Source: Polytrichum commune
Lineage: Eukaryota; Streptophyta; Polytrichopsida; Polytrichales; Polytrichaceae
Direction: 5' to 3'
NCBI GenBank assembly: GCA_950295325.1
Contig: OX485805.1
Coordinates: 19,271,501 to 19,331,500, forward strand
Length of the DNA stretch: 60,000 nucleotides
Shown: piece by piece, positions 46,875-57,700 of the stretch
Layout of the letters: every line of letters starts with the position of its first letter
Numbering within the stretch: the stretch's first letter is position 1
Made by a program: the position numbers and the translations under genes
The notes under the pieces: model-generated
The model's database searches: none
What the model was told of the DNA's origin: nothing
What the model saw: the letters and a program-made list of their open reading frames with translations, nothing else

Positions 46875-47127
46875 CACTATATTCGTTAATTTGGGACTTT
46901 TTTGGCATTTTGAGACAGTTACAAATATAAGAACATGGATAAAATCACACAAATATTGGAGAATGTTGTAAAATGCAAATACTTTGAAGCGGGTGTTCAT
47001 ATCAAGAACCCAATTAATAACTCATATCAAGATGGTTTAGGTAGGACGACCCAAACATTAGACCATGTTGTTGTGGTCCATATATTAATTTGAGACAAGA
47101 GAAAGTCTTAAATTAACGAATATAGTG
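46875..47127. mobile_element. 253-bp MITE with CACTA ends
   Basis: CACTATATTCGTTAATTTGG at the left and its complement CACTATATTCGTTAATTTAA at the right give terminal inverted repeats of about 26 bp with 2-3 mismatches. The CACTA start suggests the En/Spm class, but a matching 3-bp target duplication is not evident (CCA against ATA). Confidence 0.6.
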
Positions 47128-49187
47128 ATAATGATCGGTAATTCTCCTGAAGACTTGAACTTCAACTGGTTATTTCTCAAACTCAACTGGTTCATCATCT
47201 CAAGCAGTGATCCCAACCAACGAGTTGTTGCACTGACTGCGAGAACAACACTAAAAACTATTTTCTTGGAAGAACTTCACACCATTTTACTCTTGAAGCA
47301 AGAGTTTGAGTAACATGTCTACCTGATTGGGAGAATACTTCATGTTCAATTCAACTGAGAACGCATGCACAGTTTCAATGACCATGAGTGGCTTTTTGGT
47401 AGACAGTTGAGGATCACGGTCTGTGTTCTAGTTTACAAAATCTCGTGTTCTAGTTTATTAGACACAGATGCATGTCTTGCACTTACACTGACTCAACTTA
47501 CTGGAGATTTTGGCTTGAGATTCTCTCTGAAATTTGGAAAGGCCTTGAGCTACTCACATCGGTTGATGTGCATTCAAATTAATAATCCTACCTGGAAAAT
47601 TTGATCCAGTATTAGAAATGACGAGGGCAGTGATGCTACCCAGCCTGAGGCTGACTACAAAATCGACCATAAAAGTGATGTGAGAAACGCAAAACGCGAA
47701 GCAAGTTGTTGACTACAAGAGACGGTGGGCAGTCTTCACTTACATTGTTCGATTCGGCAGGTCAGATCTTCACCAGCACTGTAACTCTCTAGCAGCTGCT
47801 TGGGCAGAAACTAATTGATTTTAGAGGTGCCCAAGTTTCAAGGAAATTAATTTCGTTGAGTGTCCGAAAGGAAAAAAAAAAAAAAAAAAAAAAAACATTT
47901 CACAGAGTGCTTGAAATCATACTAATGCAAGTGCATTCACTGACATTCAACAAAGTAGTATCAAAGAGTTTCAATAACTCGTGTCTTCATGCAACATCAA
48001 TCTCATTCGTGGTCTAAAAACAATGCAAGCATGAATTTGCTCCACAAGTCATGTTGACACATTACCATAAAAAAAAACGGGAATGAGACAAGCAGACGGG
48101 AATGAATGTTTAACTTATTTTAAAGCACTTTTTGAATTTGCCCGATTTTAGAACATTATTTCTTAGGGTTGCCTAACTTACTTTTTCACTTTAATTAATT
48201 ATTGGGCAGAAAGGTGCCCAAGTTGCTAGCTTGAGAGCTATGGTATTCAGTAGCCCCGATTGGCGCACAAATTGGCTGCAGATAGAACACTCTTGCAATC
48301 TTGCTCGCCTAAATGTTGGCATTTTGCCGTGGATCTTGAATTCTCCTAATACACCAAGTGTGAATGATGTGTCTTTTTGTTTTCGTTTGGGGCAGTTGAT
48401 ACTAATGGCAATGGTACGCATATTTCGTGACTTTCAATACTAACCAACCTCCGTAAAATACTTGGACCCTTTGTGAATCATGTATTTTCTGAAGGCTACA
48501 TCCTTGGCCCTAAGATAGGGCTTTGCCAAGTTCAACTCTTACTAAGGATACTATTTAGACCCAAAAAAAAAAAAGGTGAATGCCAACATTCTTTAACCCT
48601 GAACACTTGAAAAAAAGAAGAAGGAATGAATGATAATGAAACTTAAAGGAAAAAAAAATGGGGAGGAGTAAACATCCACCACCAAAATACAAAACCGGCC
48701 CCATTTTAAACATTCAGAAAACTAGATAAATGAAAAAAGAAACGTCAAACTAATTGCCTAAATATATTAGGAAATGGGAGATATATATCAAGCGATAAAA
48801 TTTACACTCTCTAGGCCCACTTCTGAGTAAAAATTGGAAAAATCCAAGCCACCTCCTAGAAGCTAGGAAATTATCCATTTTCTCTACAAAACTCCCCGGA
48901 GTCCCGGACTCTGCATTAATTGCAAGGTTTGAAAGTCATAAGATCGTGTGACTTTTGAGCTTTTTGATATCATGCACAAAGACAAAGACAAATGTGAACC
49001 GAGGCTAGACTCTAGAGTCCTATGTAACCATAAATTGGGTAGTCATTGAAGAGATTCGGTAACACAGTTGTTTTTGGGGAGAATGGGTGAATTCAAAGTT
49101 ATGGCATGGTGTAAGCTATAAAATGGTTTCCATAGACTAGAATTTCAAGGACAATGAAATTGTTACTTCTTCAAAGGAGTCATTTGG
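47128..49187. other. Intergenic, poly-A tract, no supported gene
   Basis: A run of about 25 A is at 47871-47895. A similar phrase AGGTGCCCAAGT occurs at 47825 and 48210. The frame 48231-48443 (RAMVFSSPDWRTNWLQIEHS at its start) has a transposase-like look, possibly hAT, but I cannot confirm it. Confidence 0.4.
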
Positions 49188-51190
49188 TTGGTCCCTAAAC
49201 CAAATCCGCATTATGTTTCACCCCAACATTGGCCTTCGTTTCATGCATTTTATGACAATTTTAGGGATGACACAAACATTTTCTCCAACCCTAACGAATT
49301 GGCATCAAAGACCACAAACATTCCACTCACAAAACCTAAAGATTGTATTGAAGTAGATTCGTGTACTGTACATACAATCGACATGGTGTCTTCAAACCGT
49401 TTACTAACTCTTTTGGTATTAAAGAAAAGTCAACGCTCCTTTCATTACGAAAGGAATTATGTATTATATTCATGGGCATCACAACAACCTATGCATCCTG
49501 GTTGAAGGTAAATCATGTAGAGATGCAAGTGCTAGCTCAATGTGATTAACATGATTGTCGCTCGACTCAATTTGCAAAATCAAAATGTGGAAGAAGTTGG
49601 GCTCTTGACACAAAAGTTGGCCCAAGAGTTGGAGCAGTGGTTAGGTGAACCTACATTTTGACACAAGGGAATTTGTTGGCGTCCTTAACGCAAACATCCT
49701 TGGGTTGTGGAGAAGAAAATGAAATTATGGGTTGGGAATTTGGATAGCATGGAAGAAGTTGTCCAAACATACGATGTTGCTTAAAGTCGAAATGGAAAAA
49801 CACCACTTTCTAAATTCCAAGACTCTTCCTTTACACATGTGAATATGTCTTATGCACCATTCAACAAGCATCAAAATTTTAAAGGAAATAATGTTCAAGC
49901 AAAAACCTTCCCGATGTATCTTGCATCAAAAAATGTTTCAAGTTGTGAAGCGGAGGTAAATGAAGGTATTGATTTGAGCACAACTATTCTTCATGTGGGA
50001 ATATTTCCAGTGTTTGATGTACATCAAGATCCTCAAAACATGGGATCTAACATTAGCATCAAAAGCTTTGAGATGGAAGACGCTGGGATCGATTCATACC
50101 TATTGCATGTGTGCAAGGGACTTACCCACGATGCCTTATGTTTCTTCGCTATGCATGGAATGGGCACATCCAAGTCAATAGCACAAAACATAGTCACTAA
50201 CTCCATGTAAGCTTTGAGCTTAACAATGGGAAAAACGATTAACACATCAAAACACATGTGTTACATGCAAAAATGCTTAACACATAAAAAAATGATTAGT
50301 AGGTCTTTGTTTCCATATGAATGGGCATTGGATGGGTTGTTGTTAGGCAAACATGTGGTGCATGTGATTTCAATCCAACAAAATTAATCAGAGGAGCACA
50401 ACTCCACCTAGCTTTTTGAATGTAACAAATACTTAACACTATACTCTTGTGATATTCATATTTTGCTTAATGCACACTCAAATGAAGCAAATGAAGAGTC
50501 CATGTTCATGAGTACCTTCCAATCTTTCATGATAAGTTGTCATTCATTCACAACAATCTAAGCCATGTGAACATGATGACCTCTATTACTTCTGACAAAT
50601 CTATATGCGATTTCTATTCAAAGAAGAAATCGACAAGTGGGGTGTTGAAGACCATCTCCTCACAAAACAAAATTGTCACATTGTCAACATCCCCTGATCA
50701 CATTAATAATTGTTGTTTTCGTGCAGAATGGCCACTCCTAGGGCACTACATTTCAAGACTATCAATGTCTTAATATACAATTTATGAGTGCCATATTAAA
50801 TTACCCACAATCCACAACCAATGGGAGATGCACACGCTTGAAAAAATTGTGGAATATAATCATTGTTTATGAAATGGGTTTATATGGATATGGATGAATT
50901 CTTCATAAACAAGATTTTCTCACATTTAATGTGCATTTTATTTTTAAATCGATTAGATGTTGGATTCATTAGACCCCAAGTTAGTACTTACAGTGAGACT
51001 CAATTGGGATGAATCAACCATGCCCTATAAAAAATCATGTTTTTAGTTTGGATGGATGAGAGATTTGCTCAGCTAACACAATAAAATTGCCGAATGAGGG
51101 GAGGGGTTGATTATTTTTGAAAAATCATAGATTGTCCACAAAGAGATCACAAATATTTCGGCTTAACAAAATAACAAACTCTTTCAATCT
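49188..51190 (+). other. Coding-like remnant region incl. dispersed repeat copy 2
   Basis: 49895-50215 is the partner of the repeat at 21366-21700 (open frame 49839-50210). Short open frames upstream (49188-49505) and downstream (50537-50773) have protein-like composition and could belong to the same decayed gene or element, since they lie on one strand in order. I recognise no domain. Confidence 0.4.
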
Positions 51191-51493
51191 TTCAACGATG
51201 AGGTGTTGTTCTCCTACATTACTCATGTTAAATGCCCTGCACATTATGGTACTCACATGGAAGTTAGGGCCATTTCACACATAAGACTGAGAGCCCGTGA
51301 CCATTACACTTTAAGCACTCTCATTGGTGGAAAAGGTGGAGCTGGTCCAAGTTCGCTTCACACTGCGCTTGAGGGACCAACGGAGTATGAGAATGCAAGA
51401 CAATGGATGTAAAGTCTACATGGATTCCTACACGGCATCGAATGGATCATGTTTCATGGTCACTTGGACTATTTCTGAAAACCACCTCCTGGC

Positions 51494-51910
51494 ACGGGGA
51501 GGTCACTTCATTGTCAAGTTGACACCACGTGCGGACAAAGTTTGCCACCCCTATATTACATGCCATCTACAATTTTAAAATTCATGATATTTTTTCTACA
51601 TATACATAACCATTGATAGTATCTTTTGTATACTTTTTTTGAAATTTTTAGTCATCTTTATTTTTTTAGTAATTTTTTTAGTTCAATTCTGTGTCATTCT
51701 AGTTAGAAATGGTATGTTTTATGAAAAAAAACAAATCATCAAATTTAGTTACCACTTTTGACTATGTCATAGGTACTGTGTATATCTACTCATGAAAAAA
51801 AATTGATAAAATTTTGACCCATTTTGGTGGTGCAACTTACCAAAAGAATATTTTTTTGGTCGCACGTGGTGTTCAACTTGACAATGAAGTGATCTACCCG
51901 TGCCTCTTGG
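51494..51910. repeat. Inverted-repeat structure, arms about 60 bp, AT-rich loop
   Basis: The left arm at about 51500-51555 (GGTCACTTCATTGTCAAGTT, then GACACCACGTGCG) pairs with the right arm at about 51833-51895, whose complement reads GATCACTTCATTGTCAAGTT, then GAACACCACGTGCG. The loop of about 270 bp is very AT-rich. Outside the arms, CTTCACACTGCGCTTGAGGG (51355) and CTTCACACTACACTTGAGGG (52052) form a direct repeat. It is probably a decayed DNA transposon. Confidence 0.65.
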
Positions 51911-52190
51911 AGATAGGCCTAACACAAATTGGGAGATCATGGCACTCCGAACACTCACAACCAATGATTTATTCTTGTTTTATCATGTGTGAGGACCCAC
52001 AGGAATAAAAATTCATTGAAATAGCATTTGGTTGGGGGCCCGGTCACATGTGGCTTCACACTACACTTGAGGGTCCATGACTACACTACATAATTTTGGA
52101 GGCGTCTTTGGACGGCCTTTGGACACTCTTCTTTTGGGCTGTCACAATTTCATGGTCACGGCTCTTGGCTCATGTGTGAAGTGGCCCTTA

Positions 52191-53105
52191 GGGCTGCTTT
52201 ACACCTAGATGCCGGGCCACTTCGTTGTGTCAAGAGGCTTAAAATCCTCACTTGTGATTGGCCAAAAGGCTTAAATCGGCCCCAACCCCTTTACACCTAG
52301 ATGCCGGGCCAATTTGGTGGTATGAATTTCTTAATAAAAAAATGCATGGTCTGACATGGCCCGAGCTCGTTGAATTGGGTGCACCCAAAATGGAGGGCCA
52401 ATTCTTGACCTCGGGACCAATGTCAAATTTCAATAAAATATGATTTTTTTAGCGAACCATACCCATTGGGTTATGTGGGAATATGAATGGCTCTATGCTA
52501 GATTCGTTGGATTATGCTAGATTTATTAAATCAGCCTAACTTCTTGGCCCTAAGAGCATCTCCACCGTTGGCTGGGAGGCTGACGCCAACGGTGGAAACC
52601 GCGTCCGTTGGCCGGGTTTAGGGCCCACCGGCGACGCGGCAACGGTGAAAGGAGCCCCGTTCACGTCAAAAACTCTCCCGCTGCCGCTACCTTGCCGAGA
52701 CCATTTCTTCACGGCAAAAGAGCTCTCTGCAGCTCTCGGCAGCTGGACAGCAGGTGTTCTCTCGGCAGCTGGTTCTCTCAGTGCCGGAATTAGGGTTTTC
52801 GGGAGCCTGGAGCCCGATTTAAGTTTGCAGGGAGCCGTTCGCCGTTCGCCGGAGTGTCGACGGTGGGGGGGTTTCCGGGCCCCGCGACCGGCCACCTGAT
52901 TTGGCACCGGCCCAGCCACCGTTGGCGTGCACGTTGCAGCCAACGGGTGGAGATGCTCTAAGACCTTTACATATGGGAAAATTGGTCCCCATTATAATCT
53001 TATTATAATGTGTAGTTGAGGCTGGCCTCCAACCCAAAAGGGGCTGAAATTTCATGCAATTGGCCTCAAGAGGAAGTGGCCCGGCCTCTAGGTGTAAAGC
53101 GGCCC
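52191..53105. mobile_element. PIF/Harbinger-like element with nested MITE
   Basis: Left end GGGCTGCTTTACACCTAGAT and, on the complement, right end GGGCCGCTTTACACCTAGAG continue with GCCGGGCCACTTC, so inverted repeats are at least 35 bp. TTA flanks both sides (52188-52190, 53106-53108). A second internal copy of the left end (CTTTACACCTAGATGCCGGG) lies at about 52288. No transposase is visible, so it is non-autonomous. Its length without the nested element is about 507 bp. Confidence 0.85.
52554..52958. mobile_element. 405-bp GC-rich MITE nested in the PIF/Harbinger element
   Basis: Ends GAGCATCTCCACC...GGTGGAGATGCTC with TAA on both sides (52551-52553, 52959-52961). The inverted similarity continues inward through GTTGGCTG. 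GAGCATCTCCA termini with a TAA target are common in plant Tourist-like MITEs. It is far more GC-rich than its surroundings. Its open frames (135 codons on -) are not genes. Confidence 0.85.
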
Positions 53106-53605
53106 TTAGTTTTCCAGAAAGACTTTCGATAGTGCTAACTAATAATACAAATAATAGTTCCTGAATCAGGCAGTGCGGGCCCCATCTGCCGGGCACAGGG
53201 AAAGAATGGGCTCACTGTGGAGCCCAACATCCTGAAATCTTTTTATGCTATAGATCTATATTCTCAACATCAACATAACTTTGAAACAATGAATGGGGGG
53301 AGCCGACCACTAGTAACAGATAAACCGGTTGAGTTTGCGAAATAACTGGTTGAAGATCAAGACTTCAGGAGAAATCACCGATCATGTTAGAGGTATATAT
53401 AATAAAGACTATACCTCAAATTCATAAAGGAAAAAAATAAAAAAATCGAAGATGTCAACATGTAATCGGTTGGACTTGGAAGCACTAGGATCTCTCGACC
53501 GATTATGGACAAAAATCTCCTGGACACTGCATTGAAATTTCCTTTACAAAATCTATGGTTTGCTTCAGTATTGACACTGGAACGAGCTAGAATTTTAATC
53601 TTCGT

Positions 53606-53827
53606 AATTCCTAGAATGGTGGTCTGAGATGACCCTAAACTACCGGATGATGGTGGAGAGATACCCAAATCTCAAGGAAGAGGTTGGCGGTTCGAATCCC
53701 GGGTGTGAAATCTCCTCTCTACTTGACGGGAAACTTGCCAGGTGGTCAACCCCCTCATGTGCTTTGGCGTTGGCCTATCGGTCTTCTGTCTCAAAAAATA
53801 AAATAAAATAAAAAATTCCTAGAATGG
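53606..53827 (+). mobile_element. SINE (tRNA type), 194 bp with 14-bp target duplication
   Basis: The body is 53620-53813. It has a Pol III A-box-like GATGGTGGAGAGAT (about 53648), a B box GGTTCGAATCCCGG about 40 bp later (53691-53704), and an A-rich (AAAAT)n tail before a perfect duplication AATTCCTAGAATGG (53606-53619 and 53814-53827). All hallmarks of a recent SINE insertion are present. The perfect duplication indicates youth. Confidence 0.9.
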
Positions 53828-54789
53828 ATTCTCTGGGATGTTCATTACGTGCATTGTTTTCGGCTAAATCTAGGAGATTGACGGATACGAAGGTAAATAT
53901 GGCCCCACATTAGAAAGCAAGAAGCTTTGTGGACTTTACTGTGCACACACAACTTCGGCATGCGCACTTAATCTTCCCAGAATATAGATCTTATTTCCAA
54001 GTATCTAGCTATAATCTGGAATTACTCCTCTGAATCTACGGTTTTTGTGCGTCCTCCTTCGGCATACACGTTACCACATACAGAGCTCTGGTACGAGAAC
54101 TTAATCTATGTATCTTGTAGAATAGTTTCTGTAAGATGTTCGTGAGGCGTAATTTCTGTGGATAGAATCTACGCCCTCATTTCGTGTCCCCTGCCACCAA
54201 CCCTATACAAGGAAGCTCGCATTTCGGCAGCTTCTTCCTCCAACGAGCTCCGCGAATCCACGTCGCGACCTTCCTTCCTTCCTTCCCCCATTCGAGTGCC
54301 ATTGCACGCTGCTATTATTTTTGGAAACTCGTGATTGCAGTACTTTTTTCTTGTGTGTCGGCGGTTTATGAGGGGGGCTGGAACAGCCATGGTGAGGTTG
54401 GGGTTTGGTGGAATGATGTGGAGCTCGTGTTGCTTGGTTTGAGTTCGCTGCAGAGAGAGATTGAGGGAGAGAGAAGGCCGTGAGAAGCGTTTTTTGGTAT
54501 TGTAGATGTGTTTTGTTCATGTTGTGGTAGTGCGAGGGGTTTTGGATTGGGAGCGCGGATGGATGCGGAGGCTTGGGGACAGGAATTATGATGAAACGGA
54601 GCGTGGATGATGATAATGAGGGATTGGTGAAAGGGAGTGGTGCTGGCGGGGTTTGGATGATGATGGCCGAGTGATGGCCGCAGCATCGAATTTAATTTTG
54701 GCTCTTTGTATCAGCTACACCGTGGCTGAGTTGTTTCTGGTTTGTGGATTGGGGTTAGCAGCGGGGCAGTGTAGGACATTAGGAGGAAG
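53828..54789 (+). promoter_or_regulatory. Upstream region and 5' leader of the LMBR1-like gene
   Basis: This is the presumed promoter/5' UTR. It contains a CCTTCCTTCCTTCC tract (about 54269-54288) and several upstream ATGs, for example 54589 and 54653, in frames that do not join the LMBR1 start. The transcription start cannot be set from sequence alone. No other gene is seen. Confidence 0.45.
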
Positions 54790-57700
54790 ATGTGGATCTT
54801 CTATGCGTTGGCGGGGCCGATCGCGCTGGGCATGGTCACCGCGACACTCCAATACTTTGCGGCTCGCACGGTACCCCTGCATGTCCGCTTTATTGTAGGT
54901 TACGCATGGTTCTGCACCATCTCCATCATCGTGCTCGTCCCGGCTGACATTTGGACAGTAAGTTGTTGTCATCTCCCACTTTTGCAAATAACGCTCAACT
55001 AACTGAACACAAACGGCATACAATGAAAATTTAACTCTGGTCCTTAATTACGAGTTGCCTCTGCCGATGATTGTCGGTAGCTTCGAGTCTGTTCTTCACG
55101 TTCAATCTCACATCAGTCCCTTCTCTCCATTACACGGTTTCGGAAACGATTGTAGAGCTAAGAACTCCCACGCAATTCCTCGTCTATTTATTGAAATCTA
55201 GTCTGCTATCGGCGATACTTGCTTACGGATTCAGATGCACCGTCTGAGGCAGCGTCTCCGAAAGTGACTGAGATTTCTTCTATGAAATTTTCAGTTCCAT
55301 AATTCCGGCCTATTTTCTGTAACAATTTTCATGCATTATCCGGTGTGAGACATTTTTATATGGACTCCTTGCATACTTTGTTCGACTGGCCTGGGATGTT
55401 TAGGATCGAGTCATTGCCCACGTTATGGAAACGCACTCTTTATAATATATAAGAGTGCAAGTGTGGCGGTTTAGAGCGTGTGATTTGCGGCATCCTGGAG
55501 TGATCGATGTGGTATCCTTCTGTAGGTAAACAGATTCGCAATGGTGAATTGGTTTGAAGGGAGAAAGTAGGAGAGGGAAATTGAGGCTGCAGACTGTGGT
55601 GTGTGGTGGCCGTTCAAGACTATTACTTGGATTGAGGATCACAGAATGGCAGAAGAGTATTACGGTTGACTTAATAAGGAACAATATACAGAGTTGTCTC
55701 TTGGAATTGTAGAATTTATTTGGACGGCAGCTGTTCTGAAATTTCCGAGTTCAGCTTTAAGTCAAGAAGGTTGATCCCAATTGCCATGATGTACTGAACT
55801 TCTCCCTCGCTGCTGACAACGAAGGGTTTCGAAGACTTATTTCTCCAGCTTGTTGGCGATTGCCTGACCTGTGTCGTCCATGGAGGATTTGATGGCCAGA
55901 GAATGCTCACTGAGAGTCTTTAGGTCACGGATTCCACAGAACATGGTCTTTTTAGAGATTTCACTTGTGACGGATACATTGTGTAAGAGGCATCGTGTGA
56001 GAGGCTTTTGATGTCCTTTCAATCCATCATAATTAAAAGTGACAAGGATTTCAATTGAACAGTAGGTCGCTGTTTACAAATGCTCAACCTGCAATGTTTC
56101 ACATGCCTACTGAAACTTTCGAAGCCGAAAGCTTTATGAATTACTCTTTAGTGACTTATCGGGGCATCCTTTCTGGTCTTTAATGCAAAAACTAGTTCAC
56201 ATCATCATGAAGTGGTGGGCTCTCAGGATATTTGGAAAATAAGAAGTGGCATGTGTTATCATGTATTCCTGAGTAAAACAGAAGGGAACACTTTGGTAGG
56301 GAGCGGAATGAAATTCTATTACATCATATTGGATAACTGATTCAAGGGCCATCTTTGTTTTGTGAGGCAGACATTATCAAATGAAGGCAGTAAGTCTAGT
56401 ATTGCTGGACTGTGGGGCTGGTCATATTGGAGCACATTTTTCCTTACATGGTATGTTCGACCTGACCACCTTAACGAGCAGTCATTTGTTATATCCATGT
56501 AATGGCTCTTGGGTACATTCCTGGCATCCGAGTCACACTTGGTTATATTTTGAATTTTAATGCCAAGCTGTCGGATCTGAGACAGGGCTCTTGTTCCTAC
56601 ACTACAAGGATACGAAGATGCTGGAGACTTCACAGTTTCAAGGAGGCTCAAGACAAGCATTCATCAGAATCTCATTCTATATGCAGCTGTGGGCATTGTT
56701 GGTGCTGTGGGGGTTCTGATCCTGATTTTAATGAACAAGCTACACTGGTATGACGACATTCTTATCCTTGTAAAACAGAACACAACAATCATTTGAAGCT
56801 GTTGTCAAAGGGAGGGACATATAAGATATTCTTTGCAGGCTCATTCAAATACTTTCTATTTGGATTGGCCCTACATGGTAGTGTCAATATCTCCTTTGAG
56901 AATGACAATCAATTTTTTAGTTTCTTACAATATTCATATCTAATTTATAGAGGTAGGAGTGTTTGAATAATCTGCTATCCAAGTAGTAAAGATAGCATAG
57001 GATTTCTCAGAAATCATGAACTGAACATCTTGTAGATGATTACTGATGGTTACCCTTGTGGCCATTATGTTCATATTTATGAGCTTAGTGGACTTTGACC
57101 TTATGAGCTTGTGCCTCAAATGATTGATTGGCTATTATTGGGAATTGCAGGAGTGGAATTCTCGGACTGGCAATAGCTTGCTCAAATGCTTTTGGGCTGA
57201 TTACTGGTGCCTTTCTTCTGGGTTTTGGCTTAGTGGAAATTCCACGTAGCATGTGGCGCAATGCAGACTTGGAATATCGTCAAAAATATTTGACTCACAA
57301 GATTGCGAGATCTGCTGTCAAGTTGGATGACGCACATCAGGAATTATCTACTGCTATTGTGGTAATCACTCCACATTTTATACTATCATGGCTTTCACAC
57401 TGTACTCAAATGGTTTCCTGATCCATGGTCAAAATTGAGCTAGTGGAGTTTGTGCATTGTACATTTGGGATTTATCATTTAAATATGGCAACAGATTGAA
57501 GTATTAGTTATTGAATGCGTTCCATGTTGGTTGCATTTTTGACGTCACCTCTGAAGTTCCAATCAGCATACCTATCTCAGAAGTCTGAAGCACCATGTTA
57601 CGTATTAATTTTTGAGGCAGATACAAATAGAAGTTGCAGTTTGCCAATTATATGTACTAAGATTGAGTGTGGGCATGTGCATTGGGTAGATTGCGCAAGC

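Noticed and set aside
47871-47895. Poly-A tract as the tail of a retroposed gene
   Set aside because: No coding sequence or target duplication could be recognised upstream.
52536-52943. Minus-strand open frame of 135 codons
   Set aside because: It lies almost wholly inside the GC-rich MITE 52554-52958. Open length follows from base composition.
53691-53704. tRNA gene (GGTTCGAATCCCGG)
   Set aside because: No acceptor stem or anticodon arm can be formed around it. The flanks show a SINE with an A-rich tail and target duplication.
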